A stretch of 64,000 bases of DNA from G963662655 sp963666875 (GTDB lineage Bacteria > Cloacimonadota > Cloacimonadia > Cloacimonadales > JAIOQZ01), in the NCBI GenBank assembly GCA_963666875.2, contig CAXXPU010000005.1, forward strand, positions 124,001-188,000, read 5' to 3'. The translations under genes were made by a program, and so were the position numbers. Shown here piece after piece: positions 50,500-57,981 of the stretch (position 1 is the first letter of the stretch; each line of letters opens with the position of its first letter). The notes under the pieces are model-generated. The model was not told the DNA's origin. It was given only the letters and a program-made list of their open reading frames with translations, and ran no database searches.

Positions 50500-51123
50500 C
50501 TATTTCGCGATCGGATTGATCGTATAGTATCCGGCGATCTCGCCCTGATCGAGGATGTGTCCCTTCATCGCTTCGAGCAATTCAGCACCGGTGTAGCGCT
50601 CGGGAAGATCGAGTGTCTCGACATCCAGCGCATAGACGGTGAAACGGTATTCATGGATCCGCGAATCGTTCCAGGGTGGGCAGGGTCCGTCGTATCCGCC
50701 GTAGAATCCCTCCATATCGGGATCGCCTTTGAACCATCCCGTATAGTCATTGATGCCGGTCACGCCGTGTTTTGTTTCCCCGGATGGCTTTCCTTTCGCT
50801 GTCACACCCCGACACGCCTCTCCCTCACCGATCTCGCGAATCGACGAAGGGATGTTCGCCAGCAGCCAGTGGTAGAAATCCACGCGCGGAAGGTCGGCAG
50901 GAACCAGACGATCCTCTTTGTTCACATCGTCGGGCTTTGACGGGACCGTCTTGTCCACGCACATCAGCACAAAGGATTTCGTTCCGTCCGGACTATTCCG
51001 CCACGCGATGTGCGGATTGACATTGTCGCAGAACGTGACGTGCGTGTTTCGATCGTATGTCGCGAGTGCGTATTTTTCGGGGATCATCATTCCATGCAGT
51101 ATGGAATCGCTGGTAACTTTCAT
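50500..51123 (-). CDS. PEBP family (YbhB/YbcL, Raf kinase inhibitor-like) protein
   Basis: A 207-aa cytoplasmic protein. Phosphatidylethanolamine-binding protein motifs are present: NPHIAWRNSPDGTKSFVLMC near the N-terminus, DFYHWLLANIP (the conserved HW), DYTGWFKGDPD, GYDGPCPPWNDSRIHEYRF (the GYxGPCPP and HxY elements of the ligand pocket) and the C-terminal ILDQGEIAGYYTI. The bacterial members have no certain function. The gene is single, preceded by AGGAGG-like sequence (GGGAGG) and flanked by the two halves of a dispersed repeat, which suggests insertion or relocation. Confidence 0.92.
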   Translation of the reverse strand: MKVTSDSILHGMMIPEKYALATYDRNTHVTFCDNVNPHIAWRNSPDGTKSFVLMCVDKTVPSKPDDVNKEDRLVPADLPRVDFYHWLLANIPSSIREIGEGEACRGVTAKGKPSGETKHGVTGINDYTGWFKGDPDMEGFYGGYDGPCPPWNDSRIHEYRFTVYALDVETLDLPERYTGAELLEAMKGHILDQGEIAGYYTINPIAK

Positions 51124-51184
51124 TTTACCTCCCTGTTAATAAGGATGCTCGCCTATGGGGATTCGAATTTACAGCAAATTCACA

Positions 51185-51200
51185 GAGGCCGAGCGCTACA
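51185..51200 (+). repeat. dispersed repeat, module 2
   Basis: GAGGCCGAGCGCTACA, like 24479-24494 (one base different). Confidence 0.5.
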
Positions 51201-51252
51201 GAAAAGGGATACACGCCCGAGGTTGAGTATCCCTATAATTATCCACTAACAT

Positions 51253-51272
51253 AATCCCGATTATTCGGGATT
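51253..51272 (-). terminator. hairpin after the transglutaminase-like gene
   Basis: AATCCCGA-TTAT-TCGGGATT, perfect 8-bp stem, 43 bp after the stop at 51315. It lacks a T tract, so its role as a terminator is uncertain. Confidence 0.45.
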
Positions 51273-51314
51273 ACAGCGTCCATGATTTCGTTTCAGATAA
51301 ATCGGAATCCGTAA

Positions 51315-53564
51315 TTATTTGAGCATCAGCATCTTTTTCACATCGGTTTTGCCTGGTGTTGTAAGTTTATAGAGATAGACACCGCTACCGAGTTGCTTTC
51401 CTTCCGAATCCCTACCCTGCCAGGTAACCTTGTGGTCGCCGGCTTTCATTACACCGTCAGCCAGCGTGCAGACCTTCTGCCCGAGGATGTTGAAGACTTC
51501 GAGCTTCACGGGAGCATCCTGCGGGATCGAGAAGGCGATGTTCGTTTCCGGGTTGAATGGATTGGGATGGTTCTGTTCCAGTGCAAATATCGGAGGCATG
51601 TCGGTCAGCTCATCATCGACGCCGGTATTGTAAACGTAGTAATTCATGTAACCGTTGATCAGTTGGGCGTTGTTCAGGCGGTGGTGGTTGTCCAGGAACA
51701 TACACCAGTCGTTTGTGGCAGGAATATTGAACATCGCTTCGCCTTCCGTCACATCGACGAAATCGTAGAAGGACTCGAAGTTGATTCCAAGCTGGTAGAA
51801 GAGGAAATTATCGCTCGTGGTGGTGAAGCAGTTGATGGTTCCCTGCGCGTCCGTCTCTTTGAAGAAGATCGGCCTCTCACCCACTTCGTCGATGTCGTCC
51901 CAAGTCACGATACCGCTGAGAACCTGAGATGAAGTCTCGAAGGAAACCATCATCCTGTAGTCTTCCGTCGTATCGTCCGGAGCCGCGGTCGAGTAATTGT
52001 TGGTGACAGGCATATCGCCGCTGATCGGAATCTGAAAAGTATATTCGCCACCATCGACCGTGTTTTCTTGGAGAAGCGTGTATTCGTCCTCTTCTTCTGG
52101 ATAGTCTCCGAGCGACGTCTGGATCTTCGCGTAATAGGTTCTTCCCTCACCCACGATGAATTCGTGCTGTCCGTTCTCGTCGGTGAAAGCGACCATATCG
52201 GAAACCAGTCCGCTGTTCTCGATCGCGAGAATAATGCGTGCGCCGTCAATCGGATTGCCGATGGAATCGAACACGCTGAGCAGCAGGGAGCAGGTTCCCT
52301 CCGAGTAGCGATCGGTGACCGAGGTCAGGAAGCCATCGCTGCGGATCTCGAATACCGTACCGAAGACCTTTCCCCAGCCGTTTTCGTACACCAGCGGGTT
52401 GTCAATGTAGCCGTTGACCGGTTCCCATTGCACCCAGTTCTCGTCCCAGAACTCATTCCAGGTGTGGTCGGTGGACATGGATAGGATACTCGTACAGGGA
52501 AGCAGCGCGGTTCTTGAGGCTGCTGCCGTGATGTCGGCGTGTTCGCCGCAACGTCCGATGTGCTTGCGATAGATACGCACCGGCTGATGCGGTCGTTCGT
52601 TATCGGAGGTGAAGTCCATAACGTCCAGGATCCACTGTTGAACGACATGCACCACGTCGGTATGTTCTTCGTCGTCCGCGATCATGGCGTCTGCTGCTTG
52701 CAGCGCTTCGCTCAGACGGGGATAGGTGTCATCGGCGTCATGATAAAGAAAGTCGCGCCAGAAGACACCGTCGGGCGGATCGGCGATATTGTTGATATGG
52801 GTTGTGTTCGATTCCTGGATCGTTGGATCGACGTAGGTAGGGATATCGTCGGTAATCTTGGGGTGAACCAGATACCAGTAATATATGTCCCGCGGCACTT
52901 CGACGGTCAAGGTATTGCCATCGGCATCGATTTTTTGATACTGGGTGGTCGAATAGTAATCGTCGTCCGTTGCCGAAGTACCGTAATCGACAACTTCGAC
53001 GTACCCCAGGTCTTCGTCGATCGCATAGATCAGTTCGGCGTTTTCCACGAAGAGCTGCGGATAGGAATATTCCGATTCGAGATACACGACCGATGTGTGC
53101 GCCACGCAGAACGCGATCTCATCGATATAAGGATCCTGGGCATCGACGATGATCTGCGCCCAGCGCTGCTGGTTGAGCGGAGACATCAGGCTGAAGACGT
53201 TCCGTAACGGCGGTGTCAGCCAGTTCGGCGCTTTCTCGATTGCCTGAATGGCAAGATCATCGAGATCGCCTAATTCGGATAGTACGATTGCGTTTCCGTC
53301 GCTGTTGCGATACTTGAGTCCGTGATACGCTCCGGCTCGCATGTAAAGATCGACCCGGATGGAGTCCGAGATTTCCCACGCACCTCGATCGACGGGATAC
53401 TCGACATGGTTGGGTTCGGAAACCTGTGGCGTCCCTGTCTGTGCAGCGCTGCCAGCACGTTCACTACCGTCTAAGAGAGGTTTGTTGGTCAATCCTCTCG
53501 GTTCGGCATTCATTGTGGTAAAACCAACGATTAGAATCATCATCCAGATTACGGATCTTTTCAT
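51315..53564 (-). CDS. secreted transglutaminase-like protein with FlgD-like C-terminal module
   Basis: A 749-aa secreted protein. Signal peptide (VIWMMILIVGFTTMNAEP); residues about 330-390 hold a transglutaminase-type core: Cys in HIGRCGEHADITAAASR, His in DHTWNEFWDENW, followed by VQWEPVNG where the third catalytic acid is normally Asp. After this come a carboxypeptidase-regulatory-like domain (LLLSVFDSIGNPIDGARIIL) and a FlgD-like module (LEQNHPNPFNPETNIAFSIP ... VKKMLMLK). It may act as a surface or periplasmic peptidase or cross-linker. It lies 14 bp after the Fe-ADH gene and could be cotranscribed, though the products are in different places. Confidence 0.87.
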   Translation of the reverse strand: MKRSVIWMMILIVGFTTMNAEPRGLTNKPLLDGSERAGSAAQTGTPQVSEPNHVEYPVDRGAWEISDSIRVDLYMRAGAYHGLKYRNSDGNAIVLSELGDLDDLAIQAIEKAPNWLTPPLRNVFSLMSPLNQQRWAQIIVDAQDPYIDEIAFCVAHTSVVYLESEYSYPQLFVENAELIYAIDEDLGYVEVVDYGTSATDDDYYSTTQYQKIDADGNTLTVEVPRDIYYWYLVHPKITDDIPTYVDPTIQESNTTHINNIADPPDGVFWRDFLYHDADDTYPRLSEALQAADAMIADDEEHTDVVHVVQQWILDVMDFTSDNERPHQPVRIYRKHIGRCGEHADITAAASRTALLPCTSILSMSTDHTWNEFWDENWVQWEPVNGYIDNPLVYENGWGKVFGTVFEIRSDGFLTSVTDRYSEGTCSLLLSVFDSIGNPIDGARIILAIENSGLVSDMVAFTDENGQHEFIVGEGRTYYAKIQTSLGDYPEEEDEYTLLQENTVDGGEYTFQIPISGDMPVTNNYSTAAPDDTTEDYRMMVSFETSSQVLSGIVTWDDIDEVGERPIFFKETDAQGTINCFTTTSDNFLFYQLGINFESFYDFVDVTEGEAMFNIPATNDWCMFLDNHHRLNNAQLINGYMNYYVYNTGVDDELTDMPPIFALEQNHPNPFNPETNIAFSIPQDAPVKLEVFNILGQKVCTLADGVMKAGDHKVTWQGRDSEGKQLGSGVYLYKLTTPGKTDVKKMLMLK

Positions 53565-53578
53565 GATATCTCCTTACG

Positions 53579-54724
53579 CTAAATCGCGCTATAAATAATT
53601 TCCTCTATTTGCTCGAGTGTCAGTTCGACCGGATTTCCCTTCATGCTGCTCGATTGAGATGCTTTCATGGCGATCATGCGAATGTCGGTCGGTCCAACGC
53701 CGAATTTGCTCAACGGCTTGATATTCATGTGCTGGTTGATCGAATCCAGCCACGCCAGCAGCTTGCCCAGACCTCCCTCGCAGAGAATTCCGGCCGCGTC
53801 GTCGTATTTACATAACAATTCGTGATCGCCGTCATTTTGCAACAGCTCCACATTCATCCTGATCACGTAGGGTAGCAACGCAGCACACGCCGCTCCGTGC
53901 GGGATAGGGAACATTCCGCCCAAAGGCCCGGCGATACCGTGTACCGCGCCCAGCTTCGCATTCGCAAGCGCCATACCGCTATACATCGCCGCAAGAGCCA
54001 TATCGCTTCGTGCGCGGATATCCATCCCGTCATCGAAAGCCTTGAGGAACGATCGCGAAACAAGCGACAAACCTTCCCGGCAAACCATGTTGGTAAAGGG
54101 ATTGCTCATCTTCGACGTATAGGCTTCCAGGAGTTGCGTCAGGGCATCCAGTCCCGTCTGCGCGGTCAGTTCCGGCGTCATACTCATGGTCAGTTTGGGA
54201 TCGATCACGGCAATCCGCGGAATCAGCTTCTCGTCGCGCATACTGATCTTGACTTGCTTGTTCAGCGAACGAATTACCGCGTTTTTCGTTACTTCGGTAC
54301 CGGTGCCGGCAGTCGTCGGAACGGCGATAAACGGCAGCGCTTTCCTTTCCAGAGGCTTCCCCGCGCCAATGATTTCCACATAGTCGATGACTTTTCCGGG
54401 ATTGTTTATCATCACCGAGATGATCTTCCCCGAATCGATCACGCTTCCGCCGCCGACCGCAATAACCCAGCCGACTTTATCCTGCTGCGCAACCGATACG
54501 CAATGGGTCAGTGACGTATCTGTCGGTTCTGCTATAATCGATACGGAAAAAACCTCGAAGCGATTGCGCTTGAGAATCTCTTCAACATCACCGGCTCGCA
54601 GCCGGTCCTTGCCGGTTATCAACAGCACTTTCTTCGGAAAATCACGGACGAGATCGGGAATGCGCTGAATCGCGTCTGTTCCAAAGACGATCTGACCGGG
54701 AGCTCTATAATCGAATTCTACCAT
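53579..54724 (-). CDS. iron-dependent alcohol dehydrogenase
   Basis: A 381-aa group III alcohol dehydrogenase, only distantly related to the one at 38 kb. Signatures: AVGGGSVIDSGKIISVMINN (nucleotide binding), PFIAVPTTAGTGTEVTKNAV, PELTAQTGLDALTQLLEAYT, and the metal-binding GAVHGIAGPLGGMFPIPHGA. It starts inside the end of the ABM-domain gene (7-bp overlap), so the two are translationally coupled. The partner suggests an aldehyde or quinone/hydroxy-ketone substrate, but this is inference. Confidence 0.92.
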   Translation of the reverse strand: MVEFDYRAPGQIVFGTDAIQRIPDLVRDFPKKVLLITGKDRLRAGDVEEILKRNRFEVFSVSIIAEPTDTSLTHCVSVAQQDKVGWVIAVGGGSVIDSGKIISVMINNPGKVIDYVEIIGAGKPLERKALPFIAVPTTAGTGTEVTKNAVIRSLNKQVKISMRDEKLIPRIAVIDPKLTMSMTPELTAQTGLDALTQLLEAYTSKMSNPFTNMVCREGLSLVSRSFLKAFDDGMDIRARSDMALAAMYSGMALANAKLGAVHGIAGPLGGMFPIPHGAACAALLPYVIRMNVELLQNDGDHELLCKYDDAAGILCEGGLGKLLAWLDSINQHMNIKPLSKFGVGPTDIRMIAMKASQSSSMKGNPVELTLEQIEEIIYSAI

Positions 54725-55023
54725 TGTTCATCTTCCGGATAGTGGTTGAAGTATTTCATGCTCGTACGAGGTTCCGCCATCATTTCCTCCACGGTTTCTC
54801 TCCATTTCTTATAGTGTTCGGTCAATTTGTGTTTTGCGGGATCCTCCGAAGTCCGATATACTTCTATCAGGACAAATCGATTTGCTCTTTCCTGCTCTCG
54901 AATTACATCGAATCTCGCGATACCCGGCTCCCGGACGCTGTTTTTCGCGTTCTCCAGCGTTGCCTCTACAAAGGCATCTTCCATGCCGGGCTTCACATGT
55001 ACGAAAACGTGTACGATCAACAT
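54718..55023 (-). CDS. antibiotic biosynthesis monooxygenase (ABM/LsrG-like) domain protein
   Basis: A 101-aa dimeric alpha+beta barrel protein: MLIVHVFVHVKPGMEDAFVE, SVREPGIARFDVIREQE, RFVLIEVYRTSEDPAKHKLT and HYKKWRETVEEMMAEPRTS are typical of the ABM superfamily, most like LsrG/YcnE types. Members are cofactor-free monooxygenases or isomerases such as LsrG, which acts on a product of autoinducer-2. The overlap with the Fe-ADH gene implies joint action on one small carbonyl compound. The upstream oligopeptidase gene ends 9 bp before it. Confidence 0.9.
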   Translation of the reverse strand: MLIVHVFVHVKPGMEDAFVEATLENAKNSVREPGIARFDVIREQERANRFVLIEVYRTSEDPAKHKLTEHYKKWRETVEEMMAEPRTSMKYFNHYPEDEQW

Positions 55024-55032
55024 AAATCCTCC

Positions 55033-57162
55033 TTACCTGCCGACCACCGGTACTTCCAGCAGATCGAGAACGACCGCGTAAATATATGCGATTTCGCGCA
55101 GGAAGTCGTATCTGCCGGACGCTCCGCTGTGTCCGCTCATCTCGGTCTTGAATATCAGGACATTGTCGTCCGTCTTCATGCCGCGGAGCTTCGCGACCCA
55201 TCGGGCAGGCTCCCAGTATGGTACGCGATTATCCTCGATTCCGGCGGTTGCCAGAATATGCGGATAGCTCTGTTCTTTCAAGTTATAATATGGATCCCAC
55301 GACAGCATATACGAAAAATGCTCCGGGATATTCGGGTTTCCCCATTCGCTGTAGTGGTACATAACACCGGGGATCGTGGGATCGAGCATAATATCAATCT
55401 CGTTCACCGCGGGTACATCCGCGATGACGACTTTGAACAGATCCGGACGCCAATTGGCCACGACACCCATCAGCAGTCCGCCGGCGCTTCCGCCTTCGAT
55501 CGCAAGCATTTCAGGACTCGTGAAGCCCTGGTCGATAAGGTATTCGGCGGATGTAATGAAATCGCTGAAGGTATTTTTCTTGTTCTGGAGACGACCCTGC
55601 TCGTGCCACCATTCACCCCATTCGCTTCCGCCGCGAATATGGGCGATCGCGAAGATGAATCCGCGATCGACCAGGCTGAATACATTCGACGAGAAGTACG
55701 GATCGCTGTTGGAGCCGTACGATCCGTATGCCGTGAGGTACATTGGCATGCGTTGATTCTCGTTTTCCGCCCGGTAGAGCAGGGAAATGGGAATCATGAC
55801 GCTGTCTGCAGCCGGCGCGAATATGCGTTTTGTGATATAATCATCCGCACGGAACCCTTCCGGGGTATCGTAGCGCTTGAGGAAGATCAATTTGTCCTGA
55901 TCGATATCGTACTCGTATAAGGTGCTGGGCATGGTCAGGGACGAATAGGTGAGTCGATAGCGGTGCGTATCGTATTCGGGATTCCAGTTTCCCCAGAAAG
56001 TATAAACCTCTTGTGGAAAATCGACATGCCTGAATTCGCCCGTTCGCAAATCGAGAATCTTCAGGTGCTCGAGGGCGTTTATCTGCTCTTGAAACACGAC
56101 GAAATCCCGGAAGACATCGAATGTGTTCAGAGTGACTCCTTCTTCTGGAACATAGTAAGGATGCCAGTCGTCTGGATCGTCGAAACTCGCCGTGACAAGC
56201 CGGTAATCCGGGTCACCGAGATTGGTCATGATATAGAATAGGCTGTCCGAAGGTTCGACGTAGTACTCGATGCCTTCCTCGCGAGGTCGGATCAAAGTAA
56301 ACTCACCCTCTGGCGTATCTGCCGGCATGAAGCGGATTTCGGAGGTATCGTTGCTCGAAGTACCCATGATGAGCCACTGGTGGTTCTTGGAAAGCGTGAG
56401 CCAGATTCCGAATGCACAATCCTCCTCGCGGTAGATCAGCACGTCCTCGGACAGATCGGTGCCCAACACGTGACGATAGACAACCGAAGGGCTTTCGCGA
56501 TCATCCTCCAGATCCTGCACATAGAAGAGCGTCTTGTTGTCCGCCGCCCAGGCAATACCATTGACGTAGGGTATCGTGTCCGGAAGCAATTCGCCCGTCA
56601 TGATATTCCGGATGTAGAGCGTGTAGCTCTCGAATCCGGTCGTATCCACGTCGTATGCCACATACCGGTGGTCCGGGCTGTAATTGAGCATGGCGACCTC
56701 GTAGAAATCGTGTCCTTTCGCCAACTCGTTGACGTCCAGGATGATCTCCTCCGGGGCCAGAAGCGTTCCTTTCTTTCTGCAATAGATCGAATATTGCTGA
56801 CCTGCGACGGTGCGGGAATAGTAGTAAAATGAATCGATACGCACCGGCATGGCCATATCCGTCTCACGAATCCGATTCTTCATTTCGACGAACAAGGTCT
56901 CGATATCGCTGTCCAGATCGCGTGTAACGCAGCGAGCGTAATCGTTTTCAGCCTTGATGTACTGAAGTGTTTCGGGGTTGTTGCGGTCCTTGTCGATCAT
57001 CCAGTGATAAGGATCGTCGAGTGTAATATCGTGAACCGTCTGTGAGTATTCGATCTGTTTCGCCGCAGGTGGATTGCACTTTCTGGCGCATTTTTCAATA
57101 CGGGACGCGTACAGCGTGCCGAGTAACAGAATCAGGGTTGGAAGCAGTATTCGTTTCAACAT
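55033..57162 (-). CDS. ptrB: S9 family prolyl oligopeptidase, oligopeptidase B-like
   Basis: A 709-aa serine peptidase: an N-terminal beta-propeller (residues about 90-420) over a C-terminal alpha/beta-hydrolase. Catalytic residues: Ser near 559 in EGGSAGGLLMG, Asp near 644 in GIEDNRVPYW, His near 679 in MSGHSGASGR. The text YGSYGSNSDPYFSS, HIRGGSEWGEWWHEQGR and KKNTFSDFI is typical of oligopeptidase B. The start MLKRILLPTLILLLGTLYAS looks like a signal peptide, so it may be periplasmic, where oligopeptidase B is usually cytosolic. It belongs to a minus-strand string with the pentapeptide-like gene (14 bp upstream) and ABM/Fe-ADH. Confidence 0.92.
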   Translation of the reverse strand: MLKRILLPTLILLLGTLYASRIEKCARKCNPPAAKQIEYSQTVHDITLDDPYHWMIDKDRNNPETLQYIKAENDYARCVTRDLDSDIETLFVEMKNRIRETDMAMPVRIDSFYYYSRTVAGQQYSIYCRKKGTLLAPEEIILDVNELAKGHDFYEVAMLNYSPDHRYVAYDVDTTGFESYTLYIRNIMTGELLPDTIPYVNGIAWAADNKTLFYVQDLEDDRESPSVVYRHVLGTDLSEDVLIYREEDCAFGIWLTLSKNHQWLIMGTSSNDTSEIRFMPADTPEGEFTLIRPREEGIEYYVEPSDSLFYIMTNLGDPDYRLVTASFDDPDDWHPYYVPEEGVTLNTFDVFRDFVVFQEQINALEHLKILDLRTGEFRHVDFPQEVYTFWGNWNPEYDTHRYRLTYSSLTMPSTLYEYDIDQDKLIFLKRYDTPEGFRADDYITKRIFAPAADSVMIPISLLYRAENENQRMPMYLTAYGSYGSNSDPYFSSNVFSLVDRGFIFAIAHIRGGSEWGEWWHEQGRLQNKKNTFSDFITSAEYLIDQGFTSPEMLAIEGGSAGGLLMGVVANWRPDLFKVVIADVPAVNEIDIMLDPTIPGVMYHYSEWGNPNIPEHFSYMLSWDPYYNLKEQSYPHILATAGIEDNRVPYWEPARWVAKLRGMKTDDNVLIFKTEMSGHSGASGRYDFLREIAYIYAVVLDLLEVPVVGR

Positions 57163-57176
57163 TGTGTCGTACCTTT

Positions 57177-57575
57177 CTATTGATCTTGCCAGGCAACCGT
57201 TACCAGGTGCCCATCCTTATCGTATTTCGCGCGATAACGCATCCGGGTGCCGTATTGCAAGGAGAGCCGGATTTCGGTCGAGCTGAGTTCTCTTGGGAAA
57301 TAGGTGCCGGAAATGTGCGCTCCATGGATGCTGGCACCTTCCATGTTGCATGTCTTCATGTTCAGACCGCGCAGATCCGCCTGCCGGAAGTAGCTGTTGG
57401 AGAAATCGATATTCTCGACGTCGATACCGCGCATATCTATCGCCCTGAAATCCAATCCACTGAAGTCCGGCGGTTCGGTTTCCGTCTTTCGCTGTCGGTT
57501 GAATTCCTCGATTTTCCCCTGCCGGATTAATTGATAGAGACGTTCGGGAATGACCTTGGGTTTCTCGTCGATCAT
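57177..57575 (-). CDS. pentapeptide-repeat-like protein
   Basis: A 132-aa cytoplasmic protein. Residues about 35-95 follow the A(D/N)LxX pattern in degenerate form (FSGLDFRAIDMRGIDVENID, FSNSYFRQADLRGLNMKTCN, MEGASIHGAHISGTYF), giving a short right-handed beta-helix. The ends are unlike known families. AGGAGG precedes the ATG. It starts the probable operon with the oligopeptidase. Function unknown. Confidence 0.75.
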   Translation of the reverse strand: MIDEKPKVIPERLYQLIRQGKIEEFNRQRKTETEPPDFSGLDFRAIDMRGIDVENIDFSNSYFRQADLRGLNMKTCNMEGASIHGAHISGTYFPRELSSTEIRLSLQYGTRMRYRAKYDKDGHLVTVAWQDQ

Positions 57576-57794
57576 AAAACCTCCTCGGATATCAAATCAG
57601 TCCAGTTTGATCTTATAGATTCGAATAGATTTTAATGATGTCAAGCGAATCCTTTCTCAAAGTGGAAAAAGATAGATGGGAAAGCCTGTTATTAACGCTA
57701 TGACAGTGCTTTGTGGACATCCGATATTCCGCAACGGCATGTTCCGTCGAGAAGCCGGTTCTCTTTTTTCTCTCAATTCATCGAGATGAGGATC
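57576..57794. other. 219-bp intergenic stretch
   Basis: Between the 45-aa gene and the pentapeptide-like gene, both minus. I see no gene, RNA or clear terminator; AT-rich around 57600-57700, where the promoter of the pentapeptide-like gene is likely. Confidence 0.4.
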
Positions 57795-57932
57795 CTACCG
57801 ATACTCCTCGCAATACCACACACCGGTCTCCGGACGTGGAAGCGTGCAGGTGAAACGCAGGTCGCAGTTGATACAGAGACCCTTGAAAACGCGTTCTTCA
57901 GGCTTTTTTTCCTTCAGTTCGTCTGGTTCCAT
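57795..57932 (-). CDS. 45-aa four-cysteine protein, probable small zinc-binding protein
   Basis: A short gene easily overlooked. The protein begins MEPDELKEKKPEERVFKGLC and continues INCDLRFTCTLPRPETGVW, then YCEEYR. Four Cys residues at 20, 23, 29 and 41 (CxxC-x5-C-x11-C) form a zinc-ribbon-like set. The text GLCxNCD.R..CT.P.PE.GVW.CEEY is a pattern I associate with small conserved proteins of unknown role in anaerobic bacteria. It starts 50 bp after the stop of the ATP-grasp/nucleotidyltransferase gene on the same strand, so it belongs to that operon. The opposite-strand frame at 57711-57971 is a shadow. Confidence 0.75.
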   Translation of the reverse strand: MEPDELKEKKPEERVFKGLCINCDLRFTCTLPRPETGVWYCEEYR

Positions 57933-57981
57933 AATACACTCATTTTACACGGAGTGGCATTGTTTTCTTGAAGGGCGAGTG

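Noticed and set aside
57711..57971. Plus-strand 86-codon frame
   Set aside because: It covers the minus-strand 45-aa Cys4 gene and has no family features or ribosome-binding site.
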